DNA of 64,000 bases from Pegoplata infirma (GCA_963921195.1 OY992537.1:61988400-62052399); one strand, 5' to 3'; shown: positions 45,217 through 57,690, counted from the stretch's first letter. A program made the numbers and translations. The notes: generated by a model not told the origin, from the sequence alone.

Positions 45217-48200
45217 TAAATTTTCTATAGAAAATGTTGCTAAAACAAATTTTCTATAGAAAATGTTGCTAAAACAAATTTTCTATAGAAAATGTTGCTA
45301 AAACAAATTTTCTATAGAAAATGTTGCTAAAACAAATTTTCTATAGAAAATGTTGCTAAAACAAATTTTCTATAGAAAATGTTGCTAAAACAAATTTTCT
45401 ATAGAAAATGTTGCTAAAACAAATTTTCTATAGAAAATGTTGCTAAAACAAATTTTCTATAGAAAATGTTGCTAAAACAAATTTTCTATAGAAAATGTTG
45501 CTAAAACAAATTTTCTATAGAAAATGTTGCTAAAACAAATTTTCTATAGAAAATGTTGCTAAAACAAATTTTCTATAGAAAATGTTGCTAAAACAAATTT
45601 TCTATAGAAAATGTTGCTAAAACAAATTTTCTATAGAAAATGTTGCTAAAACAAATTTTCTATAGAAAATGTTGCTAAAACAAATTTTCTATAGAAAATG
45701 TTGCTAAAACAAATTTTCTATAGAAAATGTTGCTAAAACAAATTTTCTATAGAAAATGTTGCTAAAACAAATTTTCTATAGAAAATGTTGCTAAAACAAA
45801 TTTTCTATAGAAAATGTTGCTAAAACAAATTTTCTATAGAAAATGTTGCTAAAACAAATTTTCTATAGAAAATGTTGCTAAAACAAATTTTCTATAGAAA
45901 ATGTTGCTAAAACAAATTTTCTATAGAAAATGTTGCTAAAACAAATTTTCTATAGAAAATGTTGCTAAAACAAATTTTCTATAGAAAATGTTGCTAAAAC
46001 AAATTTTCTATAGAAAATGTTGCTAAAACAAATTTTCTATAGAAAATGTTGCTAAAACAAATTTTCTATAGAAAATGTTGCTAAAACAAATTTTCTATAG
46101 AAAATGTTGCTAAAACAAATTTTCTATAGAAAATGTTGCTAAAACAAATTTTCTATAGAAAATGTTGCTAAAACAAATTTTCTATAGAAAATGTTGCTAA
46201 AACAAATTTTCTATAGAAAATGTTGCTAAAACAAATTTTCTATAGAAAATGTTGCTAAAACAAATTTTCTATAGAAAATGTTGCTAAAACAAATTTTCTA
46301 TAGAAAATGTTGCTAAAACAAATTTTCTATAGAAAATGTTGCTAAAACAAATTTTCTATAGAAAATGTTGCTAAAACAAATTTTCTATAGAAAATGTTGC
46401 TAAAACAAATTTTCTATAGAAAATGTTGCTAAAACAAATTTTCTATAGAAAATGTTGCTAAAACAAATTTTCTATAGAAAATGTTGCTAAAACAAATTTT
46501 CTATAGAAAATGTTGCTAAAACAAATTTTCTATAGAAAATGTTGCTAAAACAAATTTTCTATAGAAAATGTTGCTAAAACAAATTTTCTATAGAAAATGT
46601 TGCTAAAACAAATTTTCTATAGAAAATGTTGCTAAAACAAATTTTCTATAGAAAATGTTGCTAAAACAAATTTTCTATAGAAAATGTTGCTAAAACAAAT
46701 TTTCTATAGAAAATGTTGCTAAAACAAATTTTCTATAGAAAATGTTGCTAAAACAAATTTTCTATAGAAAATGTTGCTAAAACAAATTTTCTATAGAAAA
46801 TGTTGCTAAAACAAATTTTCTATAGAAAATGTTGCTAAAACAAATTTTCTATAGAAAATGTTGCTAAAACAAATTTTCTATAGAAAATGTTGCTAAAACA
46901 AATTTTCTATAGAAAATGTTGCTAAAACAAATTTTCTATAGAAAATGTTGCTAAAACAAATTTTCTATAGAAAATGTTGCTAAAACAAATTTTCTATAGA
47001 AAATGTTGCTAAAACAAATTTTCTATAGAAAATGTTGCTAAAACAAATTTTCTATAGAAAATGTTGCTAAAACAAATTTTCTATAGAAAATGTTGCTAAA
47101 ACAAATTTTCTATAGAAAATGTTGCTAAAACAAATTTTCTATAGAAAATGTTGCTAAAACAAATTTTCTATAGAAAATGTTGCTAAAACAAATTTTCTAT
47201 AGAAAATGTTGCTAAAACAAATTTTCTATAGAAAATGTTGCTAAAACAAATTTTCTATAGAAAATGTTGCTAAAACAAATTTTCTATAGAAAATGTTGCT
47301 AAAACAAATTTTCTATAGAAAATGTTGCTAAAACAAATTTTCTATAGAAAATGTTGCTAAAACAAATTTTCTATAGAAAATGTTGCTAAAACAAATTTTC
47401 TATAGAAAATGTTGCTAAAACAAATTTTCTATAGAAAATGTTGCTAAAACAAATTTTCTATAGAAAATGTTGCTAAAACAAATTTTCTATAGAAAATGTT
47501 GCTAAAACAAATTTTCTATAGAAAATGTTGCTAAAACAAATTTTCTATAGAAAATGTTGCTAAAACAAATTTTCTATAGAAAATGTTGCTAAAACAAATT
47601 TTCTATAGAAAATGTTGCTAAAACAAATTTTCTATAGAAAATGTTGCTAAAACAAATTTTCTATAGAAAATGTTGCTAAAACAAATTTTCTATAGAAAAT
47701 GTTGCTAAAACAAATTTTCTATAGAAAATGTTGCTAAAACAAATTTTCTATAGAAAATGTTGCTAAAACAAATTTTCTATAGAAAATGTTGCTAAAACAA
47801 ATTTTCTATAGAAAATGTTGCTAAAACAAATTTTCTATAGAAAATGTTGCTAAAACAAATTTTCTATAGAAAATGTTGCTAAAACAAATTTTCTATAGAA
47901 AATGTTGCTAAAACAAATTTTCTATAGAAAATGTTGCTAAAACAAATTTTCTATAGAAAATGTTGCTAAAACAAATTTTCTATAGAAAATGTTGCTAAAA
48001 CAAATTTTCTATAGAAAATGTTGCTAAAACAAATTTTCTATAGAAAATGTTGCTAAAACAAATTTTCTATAGAAAATGTTGCTAAAACAAATTTTCTATA
48101 GAAAATGTTGCTAAAACAAATTTTCTATAGAAAATGTTGCTAAAACAAATTTTCTATAGAAAATGTTGCTAAAACAAATTTTCTATAGAAAATGTTGCTA

Positions 48201-50935
48201 AAACAAATTTTCTATAGAAAATGTTGCTAAAACAAATTTTCTATAGAAAATGTTGCTAAAACAAATTTTCTATAGAAAATGTTGCTAAAACAAATTTTCT
48301 ATAGAAAATGTTGCTAAAACAAATTTTCTATAGAAAATGTTGCTAAAACAAATTTTCTATAGAAAATGTTGCTAAAACAAATTTTCTATAGAAAATGTTG
48401 CTAAAACAAATTTTCTATAGAAAATGTTGCTAAAACAAATTTTCTATAGAAAATGTTGCTAAAACAAATTTTCTATAGAAAATGTTGCTAAAACAAATTT
48501 TCTATAGAAAATGTTGCTAAAACAAATTTTCTATAGAAAATGTTGCTAAAACAAATTTTCTATAGAAAATGTTGCTAAAACAAATTTTCTATAGAAAATG
48601 TTGCTAAAACAAATTTTCTATAGAAAATGTTGCTAAAACAAATTTTCTATAGAAAATGTTGCTAAAACAAATTTTCTATAGAAAATGTTGCTAAAACAAA
48701 TTTTCTATAGAAAATGTTGCTAAAACAAATTTTCTATAGAAAATGTTGCTAAAACAAATTTTCTATAGAAAATGTTGCTAAAACAAATTTTCTATAGAAA
48801 ATGTTGCTAAAACAAATTTTCTATAGAAAATGTTGCTAAAACAAATTTTCTATAGAAAATGTTGCTAAAACAAATTTTCTATAGAAAATGTTGCTAAAAC
48901 AAATTTTCTATAGAAAATGTTGCTAAAACAAATTTTCTATAGAAAATGTTGCTAAAACAAATTTTCTATAGAAAATGTTGCTAAAACAAATTTTCTATAG
49001 AAAATGTTGCTAAAACAAATTTTCTATAGAAAATGTTGCTAAAACAAATTTTCTATAGAAAATGTTGCTAAAACAAATTTTCTATAGAAAATGTTGCTAA
49101 AACAAATTTTCTATAGAAAATGTTGCTAAAACAAATTTTCTATAGAAAATGTTGCTAAAACAAATTTTCTATAGAAAATGTTGCTAAAACAAATTTTCTA
49201 TAGAAAATGTTGCTAAAACAAATTTTCTATAGAAAATGTTGCTAAAACAAATTTTCTATAGAAAATGTTGCTAAAACAAATTTTCTATAGAAAATGTTGC
49301 TAAAACAAATTTTCTATAGAAAATGTTGCTAAAACAAATTTTCTATAGAAAATGTTGCTAAAACAAATTTTCTATAGAAAATGTTGCTAAAACAAATTTT
49401 CTATAGAAAATGTTGCTAAAACAAATTTTCTATAGAAAATGTTGCTAAAACAAATTTTCTATAGAAAATGTTGCTAAAACAAATTTTCTATAGAAAATGT
49501 TGCTAAAACAAATTTTCTATAGAAAATGTTGCTAAAACAAATTTTCTATAGAAAATGTTGCTAAAACAAATTTTCTATAGAAAATGTTGCTAAAACAAAT
49601 TTTCTATAGAAAATGTTGCTAAAACAAATTTTCTATAGAAAATGTTGCTAAAACAAATTTTCTATAGAAAATGTTGCTAAAACAAATTTTCTATAGAAAA
49701 TGTTGCTAAAACAAATTTTCTATAGAAAATGTTGCTAAAACAAATTTTCTATAGAAAATGTTGCTAAAACAAATTTTCTATAGAAAATGTTGCTAAAACA
49801 AATTTTCTATAGAAAATGTTGCTAAAACAAATTTTCTATAGAAAATGTTGCTAAAACAAATTTTCTATAGAAAATGTTGCTAAAACAAATTTTCTATAGA
49901 AAATGTTGCTAAAACAAATTTTCTATAGAAAATGTTGCTAAAACAAATTTTCTATAGAAAATGTTGCTAAAACAAATTTTCTATAGAAAATGTTGCTAAA
50001 ACAAATTTTCTATAGAAAATGTTGCTAAAACAAATTTTCTATAGAAAATGTTGCTAAAACAAATTTTCTATAGAAAATGTTGCTAAAACAAATTTTCTAT
50101 AGAAAATGTTGCTAAAACAAATTTTCTATAGAAAATGTTGCTAAAACAAATTTTCTATAGAAAATGTTGCTAAAACAAATTTTCTATAGAAAATGTTGCT
50201 AAAACAAATTTTCTATAGAAAATGTTGCTAAAACAAATTTTCTATAGAAAATGTTGCTAAAACAAATTTTCTATAGAAAATGTTGCTAAAACAAATTTTC
50301 TATAGAAAATGTTGCTAAAACAAATTTTCTATAGAAAATGTTGCTAAAACAAATTTTCTATAGAAAATGTTGCTAAAACAAATTTTCTATAGAAAATGTT
50401 GCTAAAACAAATTTTCTATAGAAAATGTTGCTAAAACAAATTTTCTATAGAAAATGTTGCTAAAACAAATTTTCTATAGAAAATGTTGCTAAAACAAATT
50501 TTCTATAGAAAATGTTGCTAAAACAAATTTTCTATAGAAAATGTTGCTAAAACAAATTTTCTATAGAAAATGTTGCTAAAACAAATTTTCTATAGAAAAT
50601 GTTGCTAAAACAAATTTTCTATAAAAAATGTTGCTAAAACAAATTTTCTATAAAAAATGTTGCTAAAACAAATTTTCTATAAAAAATGTTGCTAAAACAA
50701 ATTTTCTATAAAAAATGTTGCTAAAACAAATTTTCTATAAAAAATGTTGCTAAAACAAATTTTCTATAAAAAATGTTGCTAAAACAAATTTTCTATAAAA
50801 AATGTTGCTAAAACAAATTTTCTATAAAAAATGTTGCTAAAACAAATTTTCTATAAAAAATGTTGCTAAAACAAATTTTCTATTAAAAATGTTGCTAAAA
50901 AAATTTTTCTAATAAAAATGTTGCTTTATTTTTTG
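45217..50935 (-). repeat. 29-bp satellite array C-, about 197 copies, most uniform block
   Basis: The unit is identical to that of B-: TTTTCTATAGAAAA then TGTTGCTAAAACAAA. It starts sharply at 45,217 with a full unit and shows essentially no variation for 5.4 kb. The last ten or so units (about 50,620-50,890) all carry one change, CTATAAAAAA for CTATAGAAAA, which breaks the palindrome. The final two units decay. There is no unrelated insertion in the whole block, which points to recent expansion. Confidence 0.97.
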
Positions 50936-50939
50936 GACA

Positions 50940-51875
50940 ACTTTATACAGCAAGAATTTAATATCTATTTACGGAATTTATAATTAAATTAGTATAATTT
51001 ACAGAAAAAAACTAATTTATAAAACATTCTATCATGTAATGGAAAATTTTTCATGTAATTTAATGATAAATTTATATTTTAGTAGCAAAAATTTATTACT
51101 TGGTTAATGCGGTTGTGTATGTTTTTGTGTGTTTTTTTTTTTGTAAGCGATAGTGATCTATACTTAATAACAATGATGCCTTATTTGATTTTGTATACAG
51201 CTATTTATTTGTATTAACCGTACTGCATATACCCAAAAAAGTGGGTGATTACATGTTTACTAGCTTTGCAGACACTTTTGTACTCTTGAAATACACCAAA
51301 CCACATAAGAATTTCCGAAATGTTTATTTTTTTGCATGTTTTAACGGTTTTCGAGTTATCGACACTTCAAACTTGCTAAAAAAAATATTTTTTTTCTACA
51401 GATTTGACAAAAATCGAAAAAAATTTGTTGCTGGTAATTTTTCGCAGTAATTTAATATTTGAAGATATATTTAAAAATGCATATCTGCCCATTTTACTTT
51501 TGAAATAAATTATTTTTCTGGTATAATTCTTGTTTCTCAATTGTATAAGGGTTAATAATAGTAAAGTGTTTATTATTATTATTATTTTTTTTTAATTTTT
51601 GTTGGATTATATGATTGATTGTATATTATTGTATTTTGTGCTGTGATGTTTACTGAAGCATTAAATTAATTGTTTGTGAAATAATGGAGTGATAGAACTC
51701 TATGGAATATAAATAATAATACAAAAAAAAAAACGCCATAAATGTTTAAGCAACAAAATATAATTTATATTCCTACTAATAGATCAATAACAAAAAGAAA
51801 ATATATAAATATTGATATAAGTTTTTATAAAACCTACTACTATTGCTGTGTTTTTCACAGCAGTTATCAGCCTGA
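50940..51875. other. AT-rich unique DNA, nothing recognised
   Basis: The frame at 51241-51450 has no motif. No repeat ends were found. Confidence 0.45.
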
Positions 51876-51879
51876 AGGT

Positions 51880-52060
51880 ATGCTTTAAAAATAATTCAAT
51901 ATATTTCAAATGAAAGTTTCAAAGAAAACTTAAAATATGGCACTATAACTAGCATTACAAAGTAAAATGGGCTTAATAACTTTTAGCACTTTTAAAAAAT
52001 TTATATAAAAACAGGAAGACTCGAAGATTTATAAAACCATTAAGTGGTTCAAATTAAGCA
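51880..52060 (-). repeat. Local dispersed repeat (R200), copy 1
   Basis: It contains AAGGTATGCTTTAAAAATAA, TGGCACTATAACTAGC, GGGCTTAATAACTT and AAACAGGAAGACTCG. In reverse these are the marker words of the family seen at 57500, 58375, 59745 and 61430. It is diverged. Confidence 0.55.
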
Positions 52061-52064
52061 TGAT

Positions 52065-53175
52065 CATTTTTTTTTTGTATTGTGTAAAGCCCACTCAAAG
52101 TTGCTGTTTTTCAATTATTCTTAAATACATTTTCAAATTACTTTTTGGTAGTTCTAGTGTTAAAACCTAAGTACATTTCAAGTACTTAAAACTATTTAAC
52201 TCACTTGATATTCTGTCTGATTTTGATCTTACGACAAACGATTTTAAGTGTTTTTTGTTTATATTTTCTATTGATTCAGTTGTATTATGTCGTCCAGTGA
52301 TTCCCCAAAAAACTTATGAATTTGATAAGAAAAAAAATTTATAAGGTTTTTTTAGAGATTTCCCACTATCAAATGTTTTTTTATTATTATTTGTATATAT
52401 TTTTTTATTTTATACACTTATACCTGATACTCTCTGTTTATTTTTCTTCTTTTTGTATTTCTGTTGTTATAATTTAATTGAAAACACGAGTTTCGTGTGA
52501 TAATAAGATTTATTATTTATTTACTAAATACTAAAGTAAAAAGAGTATTAAAATTTTAAATTCGTAAGCTGGAGAGCGAATAAAAGTAGATTGAAGAAAA
52601 TAATAAAATAATAACTAGTGAATGTATATCGGGATTCCCGCGAAATTAGTCCCGCGTTCCCGGGAATTAAAAAAAATACATAAACAATATAACTCAGGCG
52701 CGGATCCACTTCTTTACTCAAAAAAGAATATCTCGAAATTTATTTTCCTGCACTAAAATATTTTTCTATAAAATCATACCTATTCTGAAACACTTATCTA
52801 TATAGATCTACCTGAGATTATCAAAATGTTTTGCCTTAATGCTTTTTAACTTTTTGAGGCAATTTCCTAGATTCTGAAAATTTTTTCCTAAAGAAAAAGT
52901 AAAGTTTTTTGAGACATTTTTACGTTAGATCCTGAAACATTCCCTGCACTTTTCTATATACTCAGGTTCTGAAACAAAATTCCTAAAAAAATTTCGGGAC
53001 CCCCAAAATAAGTTTCTGGCTACTGCATGCCTTAAGATGGGAACAATAACTAATTCTATTAAATGATTCATAAAGTTTTAGCGCCATCTTTTGTTATTAA
53101 TTTAAAACTATCGTTTTCATAACTAAAAAAAGACCATTCTGAGGCTATTGAATCTCAGCATATAGAAATAAATTA
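52065..53175. other. AT-rich DNA with old minisatellite-like words
   Basis: 52800-52990 has several TTCTGAAA/CCTAGATTCTGAAA and TTTTGAGACATTTTT words, distant relatives of the 35-bp minisatellite. 53025-53110 shows a partial forward copy of the R200 repeat (GCATGCCTTAAGATGGGAAC, GCGCCATCTTTTGTT). Otherwise nothing. Confidence 0.45.
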
Positions 53176-53179
53176 ATAA

Positions 53180-53636
53180 CACTGCTCAACAAATCGAAGG
53201 TTTTTGGTTTGAAGTTTTATAGAACATTTTTAACATTTTGACTCGCTGATTTCAAATATGTGCTTAAAATTTTTCCATCACGTTTAGAATTTTAATTATT
53301 CGTGATTGAAAATGCGAAAAAACGCGGCTTTGCCATTTTGGAAAGCCTGATCAGCAGCCATTGGGTGGAATAAAAATTTGGTATAAACCGTTTGAGTAGA
53401 ATTGGGCTATGATCACAAAATACTATTGCGCTTTATGCTATATTTGTATTCCACTAAATGGCTGCTGAACATGCTTTCAAATAATGCAAAAATCGTCATT
53501 TTTCGCATTTTGAACCGGAATAACTAAAAATCTAGACGTAATGGAAAAATTTGGGGAACAGATTTAGAATCGGGAGATCAAAGACTTCTAAAGTTGATCA
53601 TCAGAATTTAAACAGGAAAATAAGGGTTGAGCGGTG
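53180..53636. mobile_element. Fold-back element with CACTGCTCAAC ends, 457 bp
   Basis: The ends CACTGCTCAAC and the complement of CACCGCTCAAC are flanked by TAA on both sides (53177-53179 and 53637-53639). The arms pair imperfectly almost to the centre: AATTTTTCCATCACGT with ACGTAATGGAAAAATT, and CAGCAGCCATTGGGTGGAAT with ATTCCACTAAATGGCTGCTG. CACTG ends with a 3-bp duplication are compatible with a CMC (CACTA-type) element. No transposase. Confidence 0.75.
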
Positions 53637-53689
53637 TAATCTATTATGAGAAAATCGTCAATAGAATATCTGGGCCTCGAACTTAAATA

Positions 53690-53833
53690 TATTTTAAGGC
53701 CTCGATATTGATTATTTTCTAATCGAATAATTTTTTTTTTGATAAAAACTTAAAATCAGTACAAAAAAGTTTCAGGCTTTGTGGATTGAAATTAGGGATT
53801 CGGCCAAGTAGAATTAACTTTTTTACTTGTTTT
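53690..53833 (+). mobile_element. Possible DINE-like 3' fragment
   Basis: It ends TTCGGCCAAGTAGAATTAAC then TTTTTTACTTGTTTT, close to the 3' ends of the other copies, but the rest is too diverged to align by eye. Confidence 0.35.
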
Positions 53834-53839
53834 TTAATA

Positions 53840-54900
53840 ATTTTTCAAAATGTTGAAGATATTTTTGTTGTTTATTTTCCGAATTTTATCAGAGGGCAAA
53901 TTCTTTGAGTCGTTAGCGATTAAAATTCTACCCGAACGTGTGATTTTTAAGTTTCCTGTATGCCTAAAATTATGCTTGGAAAACTACAAGTTTTTTATAT
54001 TTTGTTTATGTTTTTAAACTCCGTTGTTGTAAAAGAAACATATAAAAAGCTTGTATTTATCAAAGTATAATTTTAAGCTTCAACAAAAATTGAAAAAACG
54101 AACGTTCGAGTAGAATTTCGTTCTTTATCAACTCTGAGAAATAACCCCCTGGTATAAGTGGAATCACCTTTATTACCTTTCAGATTACTATACCCATTAC
54201 ATTTATATGAAAAGACACCAAAAGTAATAATTTTTGTAGCAAAGCACTTACATTTGAAAGCTTTCAACATAAATACACGTACTGTATTTATGTTGAAAGC
54301 TTTATGTTGAAATTTCAATAAAATCTGGGGTCTAATTCTCGCAGCCGATAGCGATCGAAATTCTATCCGAATGTGTGGGTTCTAAATTTTTCTTCTCGCC
54401 TAAAACTAGGCTTTAATAAATTCAAGCTTTTTAAAATTTTTCCCCAGATTTTTTTTTGGTTTTTGCATAATTTTTTCCAAATTTTTCTGTAGTTTTCATT
54501 TCTTATATTTTTTTATGTTTTATAAAATTTCCTGTTCTTTCCTTGATGTTTGTAGATTTTTTGACCTTAGCTGTGTTTTCTACATATTTGTGGACTTAAT
54601 TAATCTTAAGCTATACCACGAAGTCGTACGATTTTTATGAAAAAGCATGATTTTTTAAAGCATAATTTTAGGCATGTAGAAAATATATGATTCTTATTTG
54701 AGGCATCAAAAAACTCTGCATATTGCTAAATTTATAAAAATTATCACAATTTATTTAATCTTAAGTCTATTTATTAAAAAAAATCGTTAATGTCATTGTT
54801 TTGCTGGGATTAAAATTTCGGATCATATATTTACTAAATGCCTAAAATTATGCTACAGCAAAATCTTACTTTTTTATAAAAATTGTAGAAAATCAAAAGA
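53840..54900. other. AT-rich DNA with one strong hairpin
   Basis: The only clear structure is the perfect inverted repeat at 54257-54303. TCGTTAGCGATTAAAATTCT and CGATAGCGATCGAAATTCTA near 53912 and 54346 are similar, followed by CCGAA-GTGT in both. This suggests an old direct repeat of about 430 bp spacing. Confidence 0.45.
54257..54303. repeat. Perfect 21-bp inverted repeat with 5-base loop
   Basis: AAAGCTTTCAACATAAATAC(A) is followed by CGTAC and then by its exact complement. With 21 paired bases and a 5-base loop this is the tightest hairpin in the window outside MITEs. It has no T-run or coding context to make it a known regulatory structure. It is possibly a palindromic repair product or the relic of a tiny inverted-repeat element. 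Confidence 0.85.
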
Positions 54901-54904
54901 CTCA

Positions 54905-55800
54905 CAAGGGAAGTCTCTGTGGTATCACTCGGCGATCTTTATGGAATTGGTTTTATTTGTAGAGCAGGAAAAATAAAGGGACACTTATTTTTTTTAGCGG
55001 CCCAAATTCATATTTAGATGGCGAAAATGAAGGGGGAAGAAACGGTATTTTTTAAGTTTTTTGCGTTTATCTTCTATATTATGCAAAGAAACCTAGTCAT
55101 GTTAAATACCAAATGAAAGGTCTTTGAAAAACCTATCTTTGTGTGAAAGTAACGTGTCCATTAGAGTGTCCCTTATTTTGGCAATGTTGGAAATGTTGAG
55201 ACGGTACCCCTTAATTTTTTTCCATTTGACCAAAAAATAACTCAGGAAAAATTTTACGCCCCTACGACCACGCCTTCCCTACGCGACGGGGCCTTAAAGA
55301 GCGGGGCCTTAAAAATCATTTTTCCATACAAACCAAAAAAATTTTTTTTTGATTTTTAATTTTTTTGTTATTAATTATAATACAACATGGTTAGCTTATT
55401 CACGACAAAAAATTTTATTTTGGTGGGATAAGGCTTTCAGCTCTAAAAAATTGTTGAAAAAAAAAAATTTAGAGCCGTTGGGCTCCTGCAGTAAAAATTT
55501 TTTTAAAAATATTTTTTTTTTTAGTTTTGACAAGCAACGGTTTTAGTTGTAATGTTTCTTTTAATAATATATATTCATAAAAAAATATTATTTCTATCTG
55601 TGACAGGTCGAAGGGGCGTAAAATTTTTCCTGAGTTATTTTTTTGTCAAATGGAAAAAAATGAAGGGGTACCGTCTTAACATTTCCAAAAAAAGGGACAC
55701 TCTAGTGTCCATACATGCACAACTTTTCGTCATATTGAGTAAAATACCAACATTTTAGGACATTTTTGTTAAAAAGTCTTTTTTGGCACGTTGTTAGCAT
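54905..55800. mobile_element. CAAGGGAAGT-end element, copy with nested hAT
   Basis: The left end CAAGGGAAGTCTC and the following TTTATGGAATTGGTTTTATT, TAGCGGCCCAAATTCATATT, TATTATGCAAAGAAACCTAG and CACAACTTTTCGTCATATTG match 8370 back to about 8025 inverted. At 55162 the sequence is interrupted by a 543-bp hAT-type element and resumes at 55713. The far end near 55800 is not resolved. Confidence 0.7.
55162..55704. mobile_element. Non-autonomous hAT element with TAGAGTGTCCC ends, 543 bp
   Basis: It has inverted arms of about 100 bp starting TAGAGTGTCCC and continuing through GGTACCCCTTAATTTTTTTC and AACTCAGGAAAAATTTTACG. A perfect 8-bp duplication GTGTCCAT lies outside (55154-55161 and 55705-55712). 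TAGAG fits the hAT terminal consensus. The related sequence at 8100-8120 (inverted) shows the uninterrupted site. The frames 55349-55546 and 55552-55758 are artefacts. Confidence 0.9.
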
Positions 55801-55845
55801 CACGGGATTGGTATTTTCAATACCTTTAATCTGATACCAAACATG

Positions 55846-57432
55846 CCCAGCCAGAAATTGCCAACCGTACCAAAAAAAAAGTACTGGAAAAGCAATTTAT
55901 TTTTTGTATAGCAAGCTCTTTTTAGTAAAGTTCATGGTTTCACCGAATTAAGTACTTTGCTAGTACTTTTTTTACCAAACTAAAGGCGGTTTATTTATTT
56001 GAAATATTTTTTTTTAATAATTTAATTAAATTTTCACATTTTATTTGAAAACACTTAATTATGTTATAAAGTTATGACAATGGTGTCATTATCAAATTTA
56101 GTATGAATACATTTTGATTCTACTATGTGGATACTGATTTCAATGTTATTTTTATCAAATTTGTTTAACATTGTAGAGTCCTATTTCTCTTGATGGTAGT
56201 GGAAATTTAAAAAAAATCGCTACATTGAATGAAAATATTGCCTTTCAAAAATATATCATCACATTTGTATTTAGACAGCTTTCTATTTAAAATTTCAGTA
56301 ACTTTAATTACATTTTCATATACATACGTTATCTGGATGAATTGGTTTTATTTTACGAAAACAATAATTTCGTAAACATTTATGTTTAAGAAAGAAAATA
56401 CAACTCTCTATTCCGAGCTTTCTTTTATATTCCTAGAGAGTATTTGGAACTTCTATTAAGAGGATGTAGCAATAAATTCGCGAATTTCTGAATTTTTTGA
56501 CGTTTTTGGGAAATAATTAGGGGCTTATTGGCCTTTGATAAAAAAACTTGCTTTTACCACCATGTTGAATTTTATCATCATGTTGTATATGGCAGCACCA
56601 TTTTTCGAGATAATTTAAAGGTCCATCTTTAAGTAAATAATATGGGAACCTTACAGAATTAACTGACCAAAAATTATATTTTTGGACAAATTTTTCCTCA
56701 GTTATTTGTTTAAGGTTACCACATTATATAGTTAAAGATGGACCCTTAAGTCATCTTGTAAAAGGATTCTGCTACAAAAAAAGTTTTTCGCGATTTTTAA
56801 CATGATGGTCTATATCACATAGATGTTTTTTGTTCACTATTCGTAGTGTTAGGGATGCCTTTATGATCCACTAAAAGCAAGTTTTTTTTATCAAATACCA
56901 ATTTAGAGGTTTATTTCGCGAGAACCTCGAAAAATTAAGAAATTAATTAATTTAAGGGCTTAAGATGAAAAGCTTTAAACAAAATTTGCATAAGAAACAT
57001 TGCTACAAATCAAGAAAACTGTACCATGCATCGAAAAACGGATGGAAATGTTGGTCATACCTCTTATTTTCTATAATAGTGGTCACTTTTGTCATGCTAT
57101 GTAATTAATATATAATTTATTTAAAATAGAAAAAATAAAAAAAAAAAGATTTCTAATGTACAAATTATTAAATAAAAAAATTTTTTTATTAATACATTTT
57201 TAATTTTGTAATGGATTGTTTTAGTTAAAAAGCTATTTTAAATATTCTCGGATAGTAATTTTTAAAGTACAGGGAAAGCGCTTTTAAAAGTACTTTGCCA
57301 CTACTAAATGGTGTTATCATTTAGCATCTTAGCAAGTACTAAAAACCCAAAAAAAAAGGTACTTCGCCAGTATTAATACTACCTTATTAGATACTTTGCC
57401 AGATCTGGCCCGTATGTATTTTTCTGCCTGGG
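55846..57432. mobile_element. 1.59-kb element with CCCAG(C/G)CAGAAA ends and AGTACTT-rich arms
   Basis: The left end CCCAGCCAGAAATTGCC and right end, complement of CCCAGGCAGAAAAATAC, are inverted. The subterminal parts both carry GTACTTTGCCAGTAC-like words (55885-55985 and 57270-57405). No clear duplication is visible outside the ends. It contains the separate inverted repeat at 56470-56950. Non-coding. Confidence 0.55.
56470..56950. repeat. 480-bp imperfect inverted repeat
   Basis: AAATTCGCGAATTTCTGAA pairs with TTTATTTCGCGAGAACCTCG; TTTGATAAAAAAACTTGCTT with AAGCAAGTTTTTTTTATCAA; AAGGTCCATCTTTAAG with TTAAAGATGGACCCTT. The centre is near 56,690. It is probably a fold-back element nested in 55846-57432; its outer ends are worn. 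Confidence 0.65.
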
Positions 57433-57499
57433 TGACTATATTCATTTTGATAAATAGAAAAAACAAAGCTATATATTGTTTTTTTAATGTATTTATCTA

Positions 57500-57690
57500 G
57501 ATTTATCCCTAAAGTGTGCTTTAAAAATGCTAAACAATATTTCAGACGAAATTTTTAAATAAAATACAAAAAATGACACTATTACTCGCTGATTTTATAA
57601 AATAACTCTGTAAAATAAACACAAAAACAGGAAGAGTCGTTGATGAGTAAAACCTTAATTCGATTAATATTAAACAACATTTTTTATGGT
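57500..57690 (-). repeat. R200 dispersed repeat, copy 2
   Basis: It holds CCCTAAAGTGTGCTTTAAAA, GACACTATTACTCGCTGA and AAACAGGAAGAGTCG then GATGAGTAAAACCTTAATTC. These are the complements of the words in the forward copies. Confidence 0.65.

Noticed and set aside
33326..50935. 29-bp repeats as a CRISPR array
   Set aside because: Units are directly joined with no unique spacers, the region is eukaryotic in character, and no cas-like frame exists.
55846..57432. piggyBac assignment because the ends start with CCC
   Set aside because: The flanks are not TTAA and no duplication is visible, so the superfamily is left open.
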